Source: Dyadobacter sp. (GTDB lineage: Bacteria > Bacteroidota > Bacteroidia > Cytophagales > Spirosomataceae). Taken from it: a stretch of DNA of 64,000 nucleotides. The stretch's first letter is position 1; each line of letters begins with the position of its first letter. The notes under the pieces were generated by a model, which was not told the origin of the DNA, did no database searches, and was given only the letters and a program-made list of their open reading frames with translations. Both the position numbers and the translations under genes were made by a program. The stretch covers positions 620,001-684,000 of the forward strand of contig NZ_JAGIAS010000003.1 in assembly GCF_017744695.1 (NCBI RefSeq), written 5' to 3'. Below, piece by piece: positions 60,675 through 64,000 of this stretch.

Positions 60675-63062
60675 TTACTCCGTTCTAAGTGACTTCACCG
60701 GATTCAGCATGGCCGCGCGGATGCTCTGGTAACTTATCGTTAAAACCGCGATGGTGACCGCCAACGCCGCTGCCGAGGCAAAATAGGTCCACGACATCGG
60801 AATGCGATAAGGGAAATCCTGCAACCACAAATTCGCTCCGTAATAAGAAATCGGTAATGCAATGATGATCGAAACGATGACAAGCTTGACGAAATCCATC
60901 GAAAGCAGCGCGGTAATGCTCGCTACCGACGCGCCGAGGACCTTGCGGATCCCGATTTCTTTCACACGCGTCTCTGCATTGAAGGTCGCCAGTCCGAACA
61001 GACCGATGCACGAAACAAAAATCGACAACACTGCCGCGAGCGTGATCATCTGCTTCCATTTGGCTTCGGATTCGTAGCGTTTCAGGTTCGCCTCATCTTC
61101 GAATTTGTATTCAAAAGGCAGGTTTTTGATATGGTTTCTGAAAATTTTCTCAATAGCCCTGATTGTCGCCGGCGTATCCCTGCTATCCAATTTTGCAAAA
61201 ATGGTACCGACGCGGTAGTTCGGATCCTGAGTCAATACCAACGGGGCGATGGTGTCTTTCAACGATGCATAATGGTAATCGCGGATCACCCCGATAATTT
61301 TCATCTTCTTGTTGTTCTTCCATTCGAAATTCACCTCTTGCCCAATCGGATTTTTAAGCCCCGCACGTTTCACAAATGCCTCATTGACCACAATCGCATC
61401 CTCCGGATCGGTCGAAAAGCTTTTGGAAAAATTCCGCCCCTTCAATACAGGAATCTGCAATGTGCTCAGGAAATCGTCGCTCACACCAATGTAGCCAAAC
61501 CCGATCTCCTGGTTGTCTATTTTCGCAACTGTTCCATTATAACTCCCATTAAATGCAGCCACCGATGCAATACCCGAGGTCCCTTTCAACTCATTCTGAA
61601 CGACTTCCATCACCTCCTTGCCCGGGCCTCCGCGGCCCAGACTGAAACTCACCAGATTTTCGTCGTTGTAACCGAGATCTTTGTTAGTCAGGTATTTGAA
61701 TTGAGCGTAAATCACGATGGTGCCGATAACCAGGCAAACCGACAATGCGAACTGAAAGATCACCAGCCCTTTGGTCAGGTAATTTTTCCGGGTAAGCTTC
61801 GCGCGATTGTAAAGCGTCTGCACAGGGCTGAAACCGGACAGCACCAACGCGGGGTAGACTCCTGCAACGAGGCCCGTCATGAAAAACAATGCCACATAGC
61901 CCGACACCAGCCCGGTATCGAGCAAATACGAAAGGGCTAGCTGCTTGTTGGCCAGCTCATTGAAAACCGGCAACGCGATTTGTGTAAATGCGACAGCCAA
62001 TGCAAATGCGAGAAAGGAAAGCAGAAGCGATTCACCGAGAAACTGGTACATCAGTTGTTTCCGCAAGCCGCCCACTACTTTCCGTACACCGATCTCCTTC
62101 GCGCGGTTCAGCGAGCGCGCCACCGTGAGGTTCACAAAATTGATACAGGCGATCAGCAGAATGAAAATGGCGATACCCGACAAAATGTAAGAATAGATGG
62201 GGCTGCTACCGTGATCGAGGCCGTTGCGCAGATCGCCGTTATTGCTCTGCAGGTGCATGTCCAGGAAGGGCATCAGATCGAAGGTAACATGGTTCCTGAT
62301 CTCCCTCCCCTGACTTGCCTCCGCTGTTACCTTACTCTTCGAGACCTGGTTCATTTTACTCACTACCGCATGATAATCAGCCTTTTTATGCAGTAAAACG
62401 AATGTGTTCATATAAAAACCCATCCATTCGCTATCCGTCCAACCCTTTGCTTCCTGATAGGCAAAAGGCAGCACGGCATCGAACTGGATCGATGAATTCT
62501 GAGGACAACGTTTCGCCACGCCGGATACGACAAATGGTTCAAACTCGTCCCCGACTTTCAGGTGCATGGTCTGCCCCATCGCATTTTTTGTGCCAAAATA
62601 CTTTTCAGCCAGGTCTTCACTCAAAACGATCGAATGAATGTCCGACAGAACCGTTTTGGAATCCCCGGAAAGCAGCGGCATGGAAAAGACCGAGAAAAAC
62701 GGAGCGTCTGCAAACAGCACGTCCTCCTTCAAAACCTCGTTCCCCTTTTTAATCACAAAAGAGTTGGTCTGCGCCCGGATTATCTCTTTAATATCCGGAA
62801 TATCCTGCTTGAAAGTCGGGCCGTGAATCGCATTGGTACTCCCGAATGTACGGGTTTCATGCTCGTCCTTGCTCGTGACCATCACGCGGTACAATTGGTC
62901 CCTGTTCGCCTGGAAGCGGTCAAAACTCACCTCGTCTTTCGTGTACAGGACAATAAGCATACAGCAGGTAAGGCCCAGCGACAAACCGGCAATGTTGATC
63001 ACCGAGAAAACCTTGTTCCTCGTGAGATTTCGGATGGCGATTTTGAAATAGTTTTTTAACAT
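60675..63062 (-). CDS. FtsX/MacB-type ABC permease, copy P18 of 19
   Basis: 795 aa, start MLKNYFKIAIRNLTRNKV. Sister of P4 (LYTKDEVSFDRF, KRCPQNSSIQFD, INFVNLTVARSLNRAKEIGV). The loops are KEIGVRKVVGGLRKQL and KEIGIRKVLGAS after VSCIGLFGLATFNAETR; the end is NPVKSLRTE. The second periplasmic domain is somewhat compact (GGPGKEVMEVVQNELKGTSG). The gap to P19 upstream is 102 bp and contains hairpin j, whose pyrimidine arm ends at the P19 stop. Confidence 0.92.
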   Translation of the reverse strand: MLKNYFKIAIRNLTRNKVFSVINIAGLSLGLTCCMLIVLYTKDEVSFDRFQANRDQLYRVMVTSKDEHETRTFGSTNAIHGPTFKQDIPDIKEIIRAQTNSFVIKKGNEVLKEDVLFADAPFFSVFSMPLLSGDSKTVLSDIHSIVLSEDLAEKYFGTKNAMGQTMHLKVGDEFEPFVVSGVAKRCPQNSSIQFDAVLPFAYQEAKGWTDSEWMGFYMNTFVLLHKKADYHAVVSKMNQVSKSKVTAEASQGREIRNHVTFDLMPFLDMHLQSNNGDLRNGLDHGSSPIYSYILSGIAIFILLIACINFVNLTVARSLNRAKEIGVRKVVGGLRKQLMYQFLGESLLLSFLAFALAVAFTQIALPVFNELANKQLALSYLLDTGLVSGYVALFFMTGLVAGVYPALVLSGFSPVQTLYNRAKLTRKNYLTKGLVIFQFALSVCLVIGTIVIYAQFKYLTNKDLGYNDENLVSFSLGRGGPGKEVMEVVQNELKGTSGIASVAAFNGSYNGTVAKIDNQEIGFGYIGVSDDFLSTLQIPVLKGRNFSKSFSTDPEDAIVVNEAFVKRAGLKNPIGQEVNFEWKNNKKMKIIGVIRDYHYASLKDTIAPLVLTQDPNYRVGTIFAKLDSRDTPATIRAIEKIFRNHIKNLPFEYKFEDEANLKRYESEAKWKQMITLAAVLSIFVSCIGLFGLATFNAETRVKEIGIRKVLGASVASITALLSMDFVKLVIVSIIIALPISYYGANLWLQDFPYRIPMSWTYFASAAALAVTIAVLTISYQSIRAAMLNPVKSLRTE

Positions 63063-63077
63063 GGCTGTCGTTAGTTT

Positions 63078-63164
63078 GGAGAAATAGGAGGAAAGGGCGA
63101 TGGAGTAAAGGAGGAAGGATAAGACTCCCTTTCCTCCCCTTAATCCATCCTCCTTTATTCCCTT
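63078..63164 (-). repeat. Purine/pyrimidine hairpin element j, 3' of P19
   Basis: A purine arm at 63078-63121 (GGAGAAATAGGAGGAAAGGG...) and a pyrimidine arm at about 63124-63164 (CTCCCTTTCCTCCCCTTAAT...), with almost no loop. Confidence 0.72.
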
Positions 63165-64000
63165 TTATTCCGATTTTAGTGATTTCACCGGATTCATCAG
63201 CGCCGCTTTGATCGCCTGGAAGCTAACTGTAAACAGCGCGATCAGCAACGCGGCTACACCGGCGACAGCGAAGTACCACCATTCCATTTCGATCCGGAAG
63301 GCGTATTTTTCAAGCCAGTTTGTCAGGAAATACCAGGCAACGGGAAATGCGATGACCGCCGCGATGCCTACCAGTTTCAGGAAATCTGCCGATAGCATTC
63401 CGACCAGGTTGGAAACGCTGGCCCCCAGCACCTTCCGCACCCCGATTTCCTTCGTTCGCTGCTCGGCGGTAAATGCAGCCAGACCGAACAATCCCAGGCA
63501 CGATATAAAAATGGCCAGGAACGCAAAGTAATTGGAGAGCTTGCCAACGACCATCTCGGCTTTGTAGAGATTGCCGAATTCTTCATCGGCAAAATGGTAT
63601 TTGAAAGGCGTACCGGAGTTATACCGTCGGAAAACCCTTTCCAGGCTTTCGATCGCTTGCTTCGTCTTGCCGGCTTCCGCGCGGACCATACCCACTCCCC
63701 AGGCCTCTTTTTTAGGTTGGAGACTGATGATCAAAGGCTCTATTGCCACGTGCAGCGAGCCGATGTGAAAGTCTTTCATCAACCCTATAATCTTCCCCTT
63801 TTTGCCCCACATCGTCAGTTCCTTCCCTACCGGGTCCTTGTACCCGATTTTTTTCGCGGCCGCTTCATTGACAAGGTAATTCGACGTATCCGTTCCGAAC
63901 GTAGGGCTGAAATCACGGCCGTCCAACAACTTGATACCCATTGTTTCTATAAAATTGAAACCAACCGGGTTCACGTTGAACAGCAACTGCTTCGTGGTGT
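63165..64000 (-). CDS. FtsX/MacB-type ABC permease, copy P19 of 19, C-terminal part (cut by right edge)
   Basis: The last 278 codons (including stop) are visible and the frame is open to the window end, so the array continues to the right. Seen are the end of the second periplasmic domain (IKLLDGRDFSPTFGTD, YLVNEAAAKKIGYKDPVG), the block ISCLGLFGLAAFTAEQR, the loop TKEIGVRKVLGAS, and the last two TMs with NPVKSLKSE at the end. The GRDFS...VNEAA segment recurs in nearly all copies and is a good landmark of the second periplasmic domain. The start codon, first half and promoter lie outside the window. Confidence 0.9.
   Translation of the reverse strand, partial: TTKQLLFNVNPVGFNFIETMGIKLLDGRDFSPTFGTDTSNYLVNEAAAKKIGYKDPVGKELTMWGKKGKIIGLMKDFHIGSLHVAIEPLIISLQPKKEAWGVGMVRAEAGKTKQAIESLERVFRRYNSGTPFKYHFADEEFGNLYKAEMVVGKLSNYFAFLAIFISCLGLFGLAAFTAEQRTKEIGVRKVLGASVSNLVGMLSADFLKLVGIAAVIAFPVAWYFLTNWLEKYAFRIEMEWWYFAVAGVAALLIALFTVSFQAIKAALMNPVKSLKSE

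Noticed and set aside
11018..62752. Many long open frames antisense to the permeases and other genes
   Set aside because: They mirror codon structure of the real genes on the other strand, have Arg/Pro/His-rich or Ser/Thr-rich composition and no family motifs.
8233..63164. Purine/pyrimidine elements as a CRISPR array or insertion-sequence ends
   Set aside because: Spacing follows permease gene length, there are no constant repeats with unique spacers, no cas genes, no transposase and no target-site duplications.

Overview
The window looks like a chromosome segment of a Bacteroidota bacterium, most likely Cytophagales and Dyadobacter-like. The evidence is a type IX secretion (T9SS) C-terminal sorting domain, a Wzi-type outer-membrane protein, a TonB-receptor-like barrel protein, TTTG-N19-TAnnTTTG promoters, and about 50% GC by eye. 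The genus is an inference.

Left part (1-8.2 kb): the start of a GH1 beta-glucosidase running off the left edge, a secreted T9SS protein with duplicated modules, a plus-strand run of three secreted proteins (DUF885 lipoprotein, CBM9-like protein, class A beta-lactamase-like serine hydrolase), and a minus-strand AztD-like zinc-binding lipoprotein behind two Zur/Fur-like palindromes.

Main part (8.3-64 kb): nineteen minus-strand genes for large FtsX/MacB-type ABC transporter permeases, called P1-P19 from left to right. Seventeen are full length (about 790-820 aa: TM, periplasmic domain, FtsX block, then the same again). P3 is internally shortened and P19 is cut by the right edge. No transporter ATPase, adaptor or TolC gene is present, so any ATPase must be encoded elsewhere. 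Inserted in the array are: a Wzi-like gene; a serine hydrolase coupled to P5 and P4; a 54-aa ORF overlapping the end of P12; an AAA/DUF4143 ATPase; a TonB-receptor-like protein; an ECF sigma factor with a probable membrane partner and a divergent target; an LTPAQ-motif periplasmic protein; a PIN toxin-antitoxin pair with a frameshifted toxin; and a DUF433/DUF5615 pair.

Two layers of regulatory structure run through the array. First, ten of the gaps directly after permease stop codons hold a long hairpin with a purine arm (GGAGGAAGG-like) and a pyrimidine arm (CCTCCTTCC-like). Second, five permeases (P1, P10, P11, P12, P16) have a CTGG-Y-R-Y element resembling a sigma-54 -24 box, with a TGTCC-N6-GGACA-like palindrome centred about 53, 62, 64, 75 and 75 bp upstream. 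This suggests several transcription units under one enhancer-binding activator, with hairpins modulating expression or RNA stability inside the units.
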